From assembly GCA_947626135.1 (NCBI GenBank), contig CANQQZ010000004.1, positions 1 through 64,000 of the forward strand: a DNA stretch of 64,000 nt. Reading direction: 5' to 3'. A program made the position numbers and the translations under genes. Source of the stretch: an uncultured Clostridia bacterium. Lineage in GTDB: Bacteria; Bacillota; Clostridia; UBA1381. Of this stretch, positions 42,675 through 51,031 are shown one piece after another; the first letter of the stretch is position 1, and each line of letters starts with the position of its first letter. A model generated the notes under the pieces. That model was not told the DNA's origin, ran no database searches, and saw only the letters and a program-made list of their open reading frames with translations.

Positions 42675-45600
42675 ATGACAAAAACAACCAAACGATTTTT
42701 GTCCTTACTGACGGCGGCGGCAATATCCGCGTCGGCATTTGCCGGATTTTCGGCGAGCGCCCTTGCGTCGGAGCAACCGCCAGGCGGAGCCGGGACGGAC
42801 AAAGTATTAAACATTTATCCGGACGCGGATTTTGACGCGGCGGACGCTATGGTCATCAAGGCTGTAACGGATACCGCCGGAAAGCTCGTATCCGCCGAGA
42901 TACTCACGTTTAACGTGGATATGTATGACGAGGATGCGCATACATACACGATTAACAGCTACGATGCGTCCGCGGACTATTATGTATGGGAAAAATCAAC
43001 GCTTAAACCGCTTGCGGACAAGACTGAGGCAACGGAGAGAGTAACGCCTCAGCCCGCTGATACGGCTTCCCCCGAGGTAACGGAAAGCCCTGCGGCTACG
43101 GAGAACCCCGAACCTTCGGAAAGCCCCGAGGCTACGGATAATCCCGAGGTTACGGATAACCCCGAGGCTACGGATAACCCCGAGGCTACGGATAACCCCG
43201 AGGCTACGGAATCCCCCGAACCTTCGGAATCCCCCGAACCTTCGGAATCCCCCGAACCGAGCCCGACGGTCGTACCTGAGGTATCATTACCGCCCGTTGG
43301 CGACGGCGTATATATAAGCGAGCCGTTTGATTATGCTGACGGCGATATTATCGCTTCAGTCGGCAAAGATGTTGATGCCACTCCTCCCCCTGTAACAAAT
43401 GGCTTGATTCAGTACTCCGCAGGACGCAGAGATAACGCAGCATCCATAAATTGTAAGGCGTCTTTTTCAGGCAAAAAGCTTAATATTTCATCCTCGGGTG
43501 AATCAACAAACAGCCGCGGCATAAGCTTTAACTTTATCGCGGACGCCGGTATCCCGAACGTGTCTGATTTATCCGACGGTGAAGTCCTTGAAATGAGCTT
43601 TGACATAACGGCGACTCAGGCGTTTACCGTAACGGCTCCCGCGGGAGGCACACAATACGGCGATATTACCGTTGCCGATTTAAACGGGGGAACTCATGCA
43701 AGAGTTGTTCTCGACAAAACGGCGGCAAAACAGTATTTGTTAGTAACCGACAGCAGCGGCAAACTTGTAAACAGCAAGGTAGCGGATTTAACCGCGACGT
43801 CATTCGGCGGAATGTCATTCTTCAAGGGCAGCGGAAATCATACAATAGATAATCTGCTTGTACAGAAGAAAGAAGCGGACGCCGGTATTTTAACAGTTAC
43901 GGTAGGCGACCCGACGGAGGGCGCTGACCCGGCGGTCCTTGCCGGTGCTACCGTTACGATTGGTACGACGACCTACACCACAGGTGAGGGCGGCGCCGTT
44001 GATATTGCTTTGCCGAACGGAACATACAATGTTACCGTATCAAAGGCGGGCTATGAGCATACGGCTAATGCCGGCGACAGCCACACAGAAGAGGTTACTG
44101 TAAACTCGGGTAAAGTTACGCAAGCCTTTACGCTTGTAAAGAAGGTATACGACACCATTCCGACAAAGGCTGAAATAGCTGGTGGACAGGTATTTATCTC
44201 CGCTCCCAAAACTGCGGAGCCGAATACGACGGAGGAGTTTAGCGTAAACGTATGGGATCAGGAAGGACTTCCTATGGAGCCCGGCACGGAGGATCAGCAT
44301 TTCACCACGCAATGGGAAATATACACACACGTAGACCTTACCGATGCTGACGACAACTCCAAGGGCGAAGCCGACCCGAACGTAACTATCAGCCAGTCCG
44401 GCGTTGTTTCGGTTGCTCAGGCGTTTACCGCGGGCGAAGGTCAGCAGGTCAAGGCATATGACATTATCGCAACGGTAACGGCTCAGAATCCGGGTCTCAG
44501 AAATATGAGCACGAGAAAGACTATCTATGTCGGCAACATGGATATAGTCTACTACGAGCCGCTTAACTGGAATCAGCCGGCAGGCAACAGAAACGCTGAG
44601 ACTAAATTTTCATCGGAGACCACACTGGATGGTATGTTAAGCGTAACGCTCAACGTCACCTTTAAAGCGCCGGAGAAGCAAAGAACCCTTGCTATCATGT
44701 CTGACCAGGGAGCCTTGGTAGGCTTGCAGTATGTGGCATCAACAAAAACAATAAAAGCATGGACAGGTTGGGATGGAAATTCACAGATGAACCAGAACGA
44801 TGACGTCGACAAATTTAAACAGAGTCAGGTGCTCGTGGAGAATTTCACGTCAGGTACGCCGCTTACGTTCACATTTGTCATCAATAAGGATACCAAATCG
44901 ATTACTGCTTCGTGCGGCGCTGTTTCCCAGAGCCTGACTTATACAATGGAGGCAGCAAAGCTTACGGGATTAAAAGCGGGATTATATCGTAACGACGGCG
45001 AAATGACTGTATCTGACATCACCATGCAGGAGCCCGACCCGACTTATCTTGCAATCAACGGAGATGCCGATTTCGCCAAGGTTGCCGGCCAGACGATTAC
45101 AAAGAACTATACTCTTGGTATGTCCGTAATAGACGATACAGAAAACTTTACATGGAGCATCAAGGAATCATCTCATGACGGACTTACGATTGATAACGGT
45201 ACTCTTACCGTAACGGAAGCCGTTACGGCGGGAGAGTATACAATTACCGCAACGAGCGATAAGAACGACCAAAAGACAGCGGAGCTTAAAGTTACTATAG
45301 GCGACTTCCAGAGCTTTACAGCGGATAATGTTGAGATTTCCGGTCCTCGCGCGTATGTTGTAAACGACACGGCGGGCGGCACGTATAAGCTTGAAAAGGC
45401 TGTCGACAGCTTCGGCGACGATGTGGCGTCACTTCTCGCCGGTAAGGTTGCATGGACGATTGAGGGAACCGAACCGACATCGTCGATTGATAGCTCAACC
45501 GGACAGCTGACCGTTGGAAACAAGGCGGAGACCTTCAATGTTGTTGCGACCATTACAAACAGCACGGCTGTATCTACAATTAAGATACCGGTAACGGTAG

Positions 45601-46802
45601 GAAATTATTCGCTTACCGTATCGAATAGCGTGACCTCGGGCGGAACGGTCGATGTTAAAGACCTTGTTTCGACAAATGAGGTTACCGGCTATCAGGTAAC
45701 GATTGCGGACGCTGATAAGAAGCTTATTAAGCAGGAAACTGTAACTAAACCGGCAGAAGGAACCACCATAACGCTTCCGACGTTTACAGGCAATGCGGCA
45801 AGCGCTGAAATCACTCCGGTATTCACTTATAATGTAGGTGATCCGGGCGATCTCGGAAAGCTCGGCGCCGGTAAGGAAATTCCTGTTCCGGCAGGTTCAT
45901 ACAACTTCACCGTTACGGCGACCGGTCAAAGAACAGACGTTTATGTAAACGACCAGATGATTGTTAATAACATTCTTCAGGGCGGAAGCGCTGTTAATTC
46001 CCTCACTGTAAATGATGTTGTTGTAAATGAGGGCGTAGCTAAGATTACAAAGACCGATTATGCGGGAACTGTCAGCTTAACAATTAAGATTGCTAAGTCA
46101 CCGTCTAATGTGGAGAGAGTGAAGAAGGTTTACGTGCTCGGCGACTCGCTTGTCTGCATCTACTACAACGGCGCTAATAAGGATCATAACTGGCAGACCG
46201 GCTGGGGTCAGGTGCTTGGGGATTATCTCACGAAAGACGTTGAGATTATCAACCTCGCCAACTCCGGCGCTACAGCCAATGGTTTGATGGGCACGGCGTT
46301 CACTCAGGTTGCGAAGAGCGCTAAAGCAGGCGACTTTGTAATTATCGAAGCGGGCTATAACGATAAAACATATGATACAAAGGAAGTTATGACGAATGCG
46401 CTGAACACGATGATTGATACTACTAAATCACTCGGCGCAACTCCGATCCTCGTATCGCCCAACGCCTCCGCTCATGATTACAAGGACAGCGTATCATGGA
46501 CGGACACAACCGGTACTGTTGCGGCGGCTAAGTCGGTTGAATACATTAACCTGTCGCATCTGAGCTATACGTTCCTCAGCAGTAAGTACGGCGATGCAAC
46601 TAACTACGCGAAAGTTCAGTCTGTTTACAACGTGTCCGACGGGTTGCACAGCACGTATCACGGCGCAAATATGTGCGCGGCTATAGTAGCTGACGCATTG
46701 AACGCGACGCACCACGAGATAGTTAACAGCGATTATTCTTACACGTATAACGATGGTACAAACAATATCACGGTAGGCGTAGGCAAAATGCCGACGAACT
46801 GA
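42675..46802 (+). CDS. Large secreted multi-domain protein with C-terminal SGNH/GDSL esterase
   Basis: 1375 residues. A signal peptide (MTKTTKRFLSLLTAAAISAS to AFAGFSASALA) is followed by an Asp/Ala-rich region, a Pro/Glu/Thr/Ser linker of six-residue repeats, a beta-rich jelly-roll-like domain (~residues 215-400), a carboxypeptidase-regulatory/PEGA-like domain (GATVTIGTTTYTTGEGGAVD...), bacterial Ig-like domains, and a C-terminal SGNH hydrolase (~1145-1375). The hydrolase shows block I GDSLV, block II NSGAT, block III GYND and the DGLH dyad, as in rhamnogalacturonan acetylesterases (CE12-like). It probably deacetylates pectin or other plant glycan outside the cell. No sortase motif is seen at the C-terminus. 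Start is the ATG with GAGGG upstream. Confidence 0.8.
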   Translation: MTKTTKRFLSLLTAAAISASAFAGFSASALASEQPPGGAGTDKVLNIYPDADFDAADAMVIKAVTDTAGKLVSAEILTFNVDMYDEDAHTYTINSYDASADYYVWEKSTLKPLADKTEATERVTPQPADTASPEVTESPAATENPEPSESPEATDNPEVTDNPEATDNPEATDNPEATESPEPSESPEPSESPEPSPTVVPEVSLPPVGDGVYISEPFDYADGDIIASVGKDVDATPPPVTNGLIQYSAGRRDNAASINCKASFSGKKLNISSSGESTNSRGISFNFIADAGIPNVSDLSDGEVLEMSFDITATQAFTVTAPAGGTQYGDITVADLNGGTHARVVLDKTAAKQYLLVTDSSGKLVNSKVADLTATSFGGMSFFKGSGNHTIDNLLVQKKEADAGILTVTVGDPTEGADPAVLAGATVTIGTTTYTTGEGGAVDIALPNGTYNVTVSKAGYEHTANAGDSHTEEVTVNSGKVTQAFTLVKKVYDTIPTKAEIAGGQVFISAPKTAEPNTTEEFSVNVWDQEGLPMEPGTEDQHFTTQWEIYTHVDLTDADDNSKGEADPNVTISQSGVVSVAQAFTAGEGQQVKAYDIIATVTAQNPGLRNMSTRKTIYVGNMDIVYYEPLNWNQPAGNRNAETKFSSETTLDGMLSVTLNVTFKAPEKQRTLAIMSDQGALVGLQYVASTKTIKAWTGWDGNSQMNQNDDVDKFKQSQVLVENFTSGTPLTFTFVINKDTKSITASCGAVSQSLTYTMEAAKLTGLKAGLYRNDGEMTVSDITMQEPDPTYLAINGDADFAKVAGQTITKNYTLGMSVIDDTENFTWSIKESSHDGLTIDNGTLTVTEAVTAGEYTITATSDKNDQKTAELKVTIGDFQSFTADNVEISGPRAYVVNDTAGGTYKLEKAVDSFGDDVASLLAGKVAWTIEGTEPTSSIDSSTGQLTVGNKAETFNVVATITNSTAVSTIKIPVTVGNYSLTVSNSVTSGGTVDVKDLVSTNEVTGYQVTIADADKKLIKQETVTKPAEGTTITLPTFTGNAASAEITPVFTYNVGDPGDLGKLGAGKEIPVPAGSYNFTVTATGQRTDVYVNDQMIVNNILQGGSAVNSLTVNDVVVNEGVAKITKTDYAGTVSLTIKIAKSPSNVERVKKVYVLGDSLVCIYYNGANKDHNWQTGWGQVLGDYLTKDVEIINLANSGATANGLMGTAFTQVAKSAKAGDFVIIEAGYNDKTYDTKEVMTNALNTMIDTTKSLGATPILVSPNASAHDYKDSVSWTDTTGTVAAAKSVEYINLSHLSYTFLSSKYGDATNYAKVQSVYNVSDGLHSTYHGANMCAAIVADALNATHHEIVNSDYSYTYNDGTNNITVGVGKMPTN
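43083..43266 (+). repeat. In-frame 18-bp tandem repeats coding for a Pro/Glu/Thr linker
   Basis: Units of six residues such as EATDNP, EVTDNP and EPSESP are encoded by near-identical 18-bp blocks (GAGGCTACGGATAACCCC and GAACCTTCGGAATCCCCC). They are coding repeats of an extended linker and can expand or contract by slippage. Confidence 0.9.
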
Positions 46803-46814
46803 TACGAATAACTC

Positions 46815-46844
46815 AAAAAGGACTGCGAAAGCAGTCCTTTTTTT
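46815..46844 (+). terminator. Terminator after the esterase gene
   Basis: AAAAAGGACTGC (46815-46826), GAAA loop, GCAGTCC (46831-46837) followed by seven T's. Confidence 0.92.
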
Positions 46845-46919
46845 GTACCTTTTTGTACCTTTTTGCGCCGTTATCCGCGTTTATTTGTACCTTTTTGTAC
46901 CTTTTTGCACCGTTATCCT
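46844..46919. repeat. Tandem direct repeat between convergent genes
   Basis: TGTACCTTTTTGTACCTTTT followed by TGCGCCGTTATCC (from 46844) is repeated with one base change from 46887 (TGCACCGTTATCC). The unit is 43 bp and itself contains GTACCTTTTT twice. Confidence 0.85.
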
Positions 46920-47523
46920 ACATCATGAACACCGCTCCGCACACTCCCGCGAACACGATAAACACGATTGGGTGCAGCTTTTTCAGGGGCTTTATATTCA
47001 TCGCGACCGCCAGCGCGGCGAACAATATCACCGCCTTCACGCTCACCAGCCCCATAAGCTCGCTCACCGCCGGCGTGAACGCTCCCGTCAGCAGCGCCGA
47101 CTCTATAAGCGTCGCCGCCACCGCCGCTATCATTCCCGTCACCGCCGGACGCACCGCGTAAAACGCGTTCTCCACAAGCGGATTCGACTTGAATTTTTGG
47201 TACGCCCCCGACAGCATAAGTATTATCGCTATCGACGGCGCCGCGAGCGACAGCGTCGCTATCACGCCGCCCAGTATGCCCGCCGCGAGCCCGCCCGCGC
47301 TGTACCCGGCGGTAAATCCCGCGTATGTCGCCATGTTCACGCCTATCGGTCCGGGCGTCGATTCCGATACTGCTATCATGTCCGAGAGCATCCCCGGCGA
47401 GAACCACGGGTATTTCACCGCCATTTCCCGCAGAAACGGCACCGTCGCGAGCCCCCCGCCGATTGAAAACAGCCCGGTTTTGAAAAACTCATACGCAAGC
47501 AGTAAATATGTGCGCGCTATCAT
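46918..47523 (-). CDS. Chromate transporter (CHR family), second half
   Basis: 201 residues from the ATG at 47521-47523, which overlaps the stop of the upstream CHR gene as ATGA; the frame is open further up but that is the shadow of the neighbour. AYEFFKTGLFSIGGGLATVPFLREM and the PGP-type ESTPGPIGVNMATYAGF motif define the CHR fold. Short-chain CHR proteins occur as pairs that form a heterodimer. CHR proteins export chromate in some bacteria, but the pair in anaerobes may move another oxyanion. Confidence 0.92.
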   Translation of the reverse strand: MIARTYLLLAYEFFKTGLFSIGGGLATVPFLREMAVKYPWFSPGMLSDMIAVSESTPGPIGVNMATYAGFTAGYSAGGLAAGILGGVIATLSLAAPSIAIILMLSGAYQKFKSNPLVENAFYAVRPAVTGMIAAVAATLIESALLTGAFTPAVSELMGLVSVKAVILFAALAVAMNIKPLKKLHPIVFIVFAGVCGAVFMM

Positions 47524-48059
47524 TCCTTCGCGCCCCCTCTCCGCAGTATGAGCCCGAGCGCGCCCGCCGCGAGCACTATCAGTATCGGCGACACCGAGAA
47601 TACCAGCGACAGCACGAACGATACCGCCGCTATCGCGATGCATATTATGTCAACCATCGACTTTTTCCCCATCGTGATTACCGAGTTGATTATCAGCACC
47701 GCCACCGCCACGCGTATTCCGCCCAGAATATGCTGCACTATCTCATATTCCAGAAAATGGTTGATAAACGCCGCGATTACCGTGATTATCACGATTGACG
47801 GGAACAGCACCCCCAGCGTCGCGCATATTCCGCCCGCTATTCCCGCGCGCTTCGCCCCGACAAACGTCGCCGTGTTCACCGCTATGACCCCCGGCGTGCA
47901 CTGCGCTATCGCGTAGTAGTCGAGCAGCTCCTCCTCCGTCGCCCATTTGTGCCTGTCCACGATTTCCCGCTGCAAAAGCGAGAGCATCGCGTACCCGCCG
48001 CCGAACGTGAACGCGCCTATCTTCGCGAACGTTTTAAATAATTCCCAGATTTTTTTCAA
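47520..48059 (-). CDS. Chromate transporter (CHR family), first half
   Basis: 179 residues. FAKIGAFTFGGGYAMLSLLQREIVDRHKW and AQCTPGVIAVNTATFVGAKRAG are the counterpart motifs to the downstream gene. About five helices each. The two genes are a translationally coupled pair. They are 14 nt after the nucleoid-associated protein gene, likely one operon. Confidence 0.92.
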   Translation of the reverse strand: MKKIWELFKTFAKIGAFTFGGGYAMLSLLQREIVDRHKWATEEELLDYYAIAQCTPGVIAVNTATFVGAKRAGIAGGICATLGVLFPSIVIITVIAAFINHFLEYEIVQHILGGIRVAVAVLIINSVITMGKKSMVDIICIAIAAVSFVLSLVFSVSPILIVLAAGALGLILRRGGAKE

Positions 48060-48073
48060 CTTATCCCCTCCCG

Positions 48074-49078
48074 TTACTTGTTCGTCAGCTCGCCTATGTT
48101 GCGGATGACGATAGATATCGTTCCGTCGTCGTTGCTGATTATGTCAACATAGTCGCTGTTGTCGTAGTATTCCGCCGGAAACGACAGCTCCACGCCGATA
48201 TCCGTCGTCAATCGTATGTCCGACGTCGTTTTTTTCGTCACGTATTTGTTCGTTTCGATACGCGGCGGCACGTTCGCGTTTTCCAGCTTCGCGCGGAATT
48301 CGTTCAGCATCGCCGGACGCCCGTCAAACACGCGCTCCGCGAGCTTATCCGTGCTTAAATCAGCCGCCGCCTCCACGCTCTCCATGACGCATTCCTTCAT
48401 CCGAGCCGCCGTTTCCATCAGATTCCCGCCGTTCTCCGCCGTAACGCGCTTCGCCTCGCGCGTTACGGTGTTGACCGCCTCGCGCGGAGATATTTCATAA
48501 TCGCATTCGAGCAGTATCTCGGCAAACAGATCCGTCTTTTCGCCGTCTATTTTGCAGCTCGCGCCCCGGTAGCTTATCCGCATTCCGTCAAGCCCGATAA
48601 ACGCGTATTCGCTTATTTTCTGCCCCATTGACGGCAGTATGGCGTGGTGGTTTATCAGCTCGCATAATATTCCGTCCTCGTCCTTGCTGACCCTGTGCGT
48701 GAAGCCGGTCTTGTTGTCCAGCTTCAATATCGCTATCTCGTCCCGCCCGTCCGTCATTACCGAGCATACGAGCAGGTCGCAGGGCTTGGCGTCCTCCGCC
48801 GAGCATAATCCCTCAAAAAGCCTGTTGGCAATATGCGCCGACAGCGCGAGGAAATCCGTCCCGCCGGATTTATATTCGCTTATATGATGCTTTAAGCCGC
48901 TGTTGGGCATGAACTCTCCCGCGCGTCTTGCGGGGTCGTCGCGCACCCGCTCGATAAGCCGCGTGATATACGCGTTTATAACCGCGTCGTTTACGTCTAT
49001 CTCCCGCTCCGATATCACGGGTATCCTGTGCGACGCGTCAAGTATGTGCAGCGCCGCCTGCTTTATCGCAGTTATCAT
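48074..49078 (-). CDS. 37-kDa nucleoid-associated protein (NdpA/YejK family)
   Basis: 334 residues. MITAIKQAALHILDASHRIPVISEREIDV at the start, FEGLCSAEDAKPCDLLVCSVMTDGRDEIAILKLDNKTGFTH in the middle and TSDIRLTTDIGVELSFPAEYYDNSDYVDI at the end follow the NdpA layout. In E. coli the homologue binds nucleoid; the Firmicute role is not shown. Read first in a unit with the chromate transporters. Confidence 0.85.
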   Translation of the reverse strand: MITAIKQAALHILDASHRIPVISEREIDVNDAVINAYITRLIERVRDDPARRAGEFMPNSGLKHHISEYKSGGTDFLALSAHIANRLFEGLCSAEDAKPCDLLVCSVMTDGRDEIAILKLDNKTGFTHRVSKDEDGILCELINHHAILPSMGQKISEYAFIGLDGMRISYRGASCKIDGEKTDLFAEILLECDYEISPREAVNTVTREAKRVTAENGGNLMETAARMKECVMESVEAAADLSTDKLAERVFDGRPAMLNEFRAKLENANVPPRIETNKYVTKKTTSDIRLTTDIGVELSFPAEYYDNSDYVDIISNDDGTISIVIRNIGELTNK

Positions 49079-49207
49079 GCTCCTCTCCTCCTCTCGATTG
49101 GTGAAAGTATTGTATCATAAATCGATATGCTTGTAAAGAATATAAAAAATTTTGACCCCGCCCCGCGAAATATTCACGCCCCGGCGCCGTTTTTTTTCGC
49201 TAATCTC

Positions 49208-49236
49208 TTGAATTTTGCGCTGAAAAATGGTATAAT
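49208..49236 (+). promoter_or_regulatory. Sigma-A promoter of recJ (and perhaps downstream genes)
   Basis: TTGAAT (49208-49213), 17-bp spacer, TATAAT (49231-49236). Confidence 0.85.
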
Positions 49237-49304
49237 ATATACAAGTATGTACAGGCGGAGATCCGCGGATCAATTTCATTTAAACAGGATCGGAAAAAAT
49301 TGAC

Positions 49305-51014
49305 ATGGAAAAAATTTGGCAATACAGAAACAGCAGTCTGCCGCGCAAAAAGGCGGAGCGGATTGCCGGACGTTATTCCATACCCGAAATAGCGGCGACA
49401 ATATTATTAAACCGCGGCGTTGCGGAGGACGAAATACCGGCGTTTTTGAAAAAATCTATGCGCGGCATTTTGAACCCGATGCTGCTGTCGGATATGGAAA
49501 AGGCGGCGAAGCGCGTGGTTGCAGCCATAGAAAACGGCGAAAAAATAACCGTTTACGGCGATTACGACGTTGACGGGATTACGTCCACCGCTATGGTTTA
49601 CGACTTTTTAATATCCCACGGCGCCCGCGCGGCATATTATATACCGGACCGGCGGGACGAGGGCTACGGTATAAATATTATGGCTGTCAATAAGCTGCAA
49701 AAAAACGGCACAAAGCTGCTTATAACGGTTGACTGCGGCATTACAGCCATAGGCGAGGTGGAATTTGCCGGGCTCCAGGGCATGGACGTTATTATAACCG
49801 ACCATCATACCTGCAAGGAGAAGCTTCCCGAAGCAGCCGTGGCTATAGTAAATCCGAAAAAGCCCGGCTGCGGCTATCCGTTCGACGCGCTCGCCGGAGT
49901 GGGAGTCGCGTTTAAGCTGATTCTGGCTGTAACCATGCTTCTTAAGCAAAATACGACCGAATGCTTTAAGCGGTACGCGGATCTGGCGGCGATAGGCACC
50001 ATAGCCGACGTGGTATCGCTTACGGGCGAAAACAGGATAATAGCGGACAAGGGACTGCGGGCGCTTCAAAATCCCGCGCGGCTCGGAATAGCGGCGCTCA
50101 AGGAGGCGGCGATGCTTGGCGGCAAGCCCGTTACGTCCGCGAGCGTGGCGTTCGCCATCGCGCCGCGCTTAAACGCGGCGGGGCGGCTCGGCACAGCCTC
50201 CACCGCCGTGGAGCTTCTGCTCACCCGCGACATAAACGAGGCGAGAAAAATCGCCGCGCAGCTTGACGAGGAAAACCGGGAACGTCAGGCGACCGAGCAG
50301 GATATTTATAACGAGGCTCTTGATATTATTGCGAAGGACCCGGGCTTCTCAAAGAAAAAGGTGCTCGTTCTGGCGCACGAGGGCTGGCATCACGGCGTAA
50401 TAGGGATAGTCGCGTCGCGCATAGGCGATTTGTTTTATAAGCCGTGCATATTAATATCCTACTCAAACGGAATAGGCAAGGGCAGCGGGAGAAGTATTCC
50501 CGAATTCAATCTGTTCAACGCCTTAAGCGCGTGCGAAGAATTTCTGACCGACTTCGGCGGGCACGCCGTGGCTGCCGGATTAAATATAAACATGTCCGAT
50601 ATAGAGAGCTTCGACAGAGCAATAAACAAATACGCGGACGGCGTTCTCACCGAGCGGGATATGGTGCCGAAGCTCAACATCGACTGCCCGGTACGCGCAA
50701 AGGACGCAAGCATACAAAACGCCCATATCCTCGCGCGGCTTGAACCGTTCGGTATGGGCAACGAAAAGCCTCTTTTCTCCATGACGAACGTCATTGTCCG
50801 CGACGCGCTCGCGGTCGGGAACGATAAGCGTCATTTGAAGCTTCGTATCGAAAAGGACGGCATATCGCTCGCCGCAATCGGGTTCGGTATGGGGCACATG
50901 ATTGAAACGATGTCTCCCAACGACAGGATAGACATAGCGTTCGGGCTTGATATAAACACATATATGGGCAGCGAAAGCGTTCAGCTTTTGCTGAAGGATC
51001 TGAAAAAGAAATAA
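49305..51014 (+). CDS. recJ: Single-stranded-DNA-specific exonuclease RecJ
   Basis: 569 residues, the length of typical RecJ. DHH domain with YGDYDVDGITSTAMVYDFL (motif I), VDCGIT, VIITDHHTCKEKLPEAAVAIVNPKKPG (DHH motif) and the DHHA1 domain with GSGRSIPEFNLFNALSACEEFLTDFGGHAVAAGL; the OB-like end follows. It degrades 5'-ended single strands in mismatch repair and recombination. The gene is only 17 nt before relA and is likely co-transcribed. The ribosome site (AGGATCGGA) is weak. Confidence 0.96.
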   Translation: MEKIWQYRNSSLPRKKAERIAGRYSIPEIAATILLNRGVAEDEIPAFLKKSMRGILNPMLLSDMEKAAKRVVAAIENGEKITVYGDYDVDGITSTAMVYDFLISHGARAAYYIPDRRDEGYGINIMAVNKLQKNGTKLLITVDCGITAIGEVEFAGLQGMDVIITDHHTCKEKLPEAAVAIVNPKKPGCGYPFDALAGVGVAFKLILAVTMLLKQNTTECFKRYADLAAIGTIADVVSLTGENRIIADKGLRALQNPARLGIAALKEAAMLGGKPVTSASVAFAIAPRLNAAGRLGTASTAVELLLTRDINEARKIAAQLDEENRERQATEQDIYNEALDIIAKDPGFSKKKVLVLAHEGWHHGVIGIVASRIGDLFYKPCILISYSNGIGKGSGRSIPEFNLFNALSACEEFLTDFGGHAVAAGLNINMSDIESFDRAINKYADGVLTERDMVPKLNIDCPVRAKDASIQNAHILARLEPFGMGNEKPLFSMTNVIVRDALAVGNDKRHLKLRIEKDGISLAAIGFGMGHMIETMSPNDRIDIAFGLDINTYMGSESVQLLLKDLKKK

Positions 51015-51031
51015 AAAAGGAGGCGGATGTT

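Noticed and set aside
43083-43266. Possible CRISPR or satellite array
   Set aside because: The 18-bp repeats are in frame inside a long coding sequence and encode a six-residue linker.
46913-47407. Gly/Arg-rich 164-residue ORF in another frame of the chromate transporter gene
   Set aside because: Frame shadow caused by GC-rich codons; the CHR frame carries the recognisable motifs.
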